From contig DAOUMU010000256.1 of the NCBI GenBank assembly GCA_034409055.1, forward strand, positions 1-13,746: a stretch of 13,746 nt of DNA, given 5' to 3'. This DNA comes from DAOUMU01 sp034409055 (lineage in GTDB: Bacteria > Chloroflexota > Anaerolineae > 4572-78 > J111). Positions 13,677-13,746 of the stretch are shown here, piece after piece. A program made the position numbers and the translations under genes. Each line of letters begins with the position of its first letter. The first letter of the stretch is position 1. The notes under the pieces are model-generated. The model worked only from the letters and a program-made list of their open reading frames with translations. It was not told where the DNA came from and searched no databases.

Positions 13677-13746
13677 ATGAAAAACGAGAGACGAACAGAA
13701 CCGTATATAGAGCGGGTAGATGATCTACCCGTATTGTTTGGACTAT
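13677..13746 (+). CDS. IS1634-type (DDE, DUF4277 N terminus) transposase, first 23 codons only
   Basis: The ATG at 13677 opens a frame that continues past the window end. The visible residues are MKNERRTEPY and then IERVDDLPVLFGL. The (V/I)ERVDDLPLL-type opening is typical of the N-terminal domain of IS1634-family transposases, where a helix with LLxxL follows. Catalytic residues lie outside the window. An inverted repeat in codons 13-19 (13713-13731) is noted separately. The IS end should lie a short way upstream, but I could not fix it because the other end is not visible. The assignment rests on a short segment recognised from memory. Confidence 0.55.
   Translation, partial: MKNERRTEPYIERVDDLPVLFGL

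Noticed and set aside
13713..13731. Inverted repeat CGGGTAGAT-G-ATCTACCCG as a terminator
   Set aside because: It lies inside the opening codons of the transposase frame and is followed by only a mixed TATTGTTT, so termination is not convincing.

Overview
The window most resembles a chromosomal accessory region of a moderately GC-rich filamentous Chloroflexota (Anaerolineae or Caldilineae type). I infer this from the combination of gene types: a cyclase-type ATPase/TPR protein, a Ser/Thr kinase with two kinase domains and a TolB-like propeller, and a pair of DUF1670-like proteins. Nothing in the sequence fixes the species.

Layout. (1) Positions 1-4696, + strand: the 3' part of a large AAA-ATPase/TPR regulator of the kind usually fused to a class III adenylate cyclase, then a cytosolic concanavalin-A-fold protein, a possible 39-residue ORF, and a PAS-GAF-HisKA_2 sensor histidine kinase. 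The spacing is short, so they look like one transcription unit. (2) Positions 4674-10308, - strand: a translationally coupled pair, an 845-residue protein with an HxxxDG (acyltransferase-like) motif followed by a 1034-residue tandem-kinase receptor with one membrane segment and an external beta-propeller. This unit converges on the histidine kinase with a 23-bp overlap of the coding ends. (3) Positions 10309-10603: an intergenic leader with two kinds of short tandem repeat. (4) Positions 10604-13020, - strand: a zinc-knuckle/LexA-type winged-helix protein, preceded by two paralogous multi-HTH proteins that overlap by ATGA. An identical 19-bp sequence with a 14-bp palindromic core stands at both ends of the paralog pair, in opposite orientations, and coincides with the predicted promoters. 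(5) Positions 13104-13676: non-coding DNA with a purine tract and a GAAA-loop hairpin. It ends in the start of an IS1634-type transposase that runs off the window.

The most unusual feature is a 24-bp hairpin-forming repeat, core GGGCATGGGGATGCCCCGG. It occurs about 20 times in six places within three protein genes (ATPase/TPR protein, tandem kinase, 845-residue protein). It always lies in the coding orientation, always keeps the reading frame and is read in two different frames, giving GHGDAPAT-like or GMGMPRLR-like peptides. It looks like a family of coding palindromic elements comparable in behaviour, but not evidently in sequence, to the Rickettsia palindromic elements. A second, unrelated 33-bp repeat lies in the linker between the two kinase domains. 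The other candidate system is the DUF1670-like pair with its flanking palindromes.
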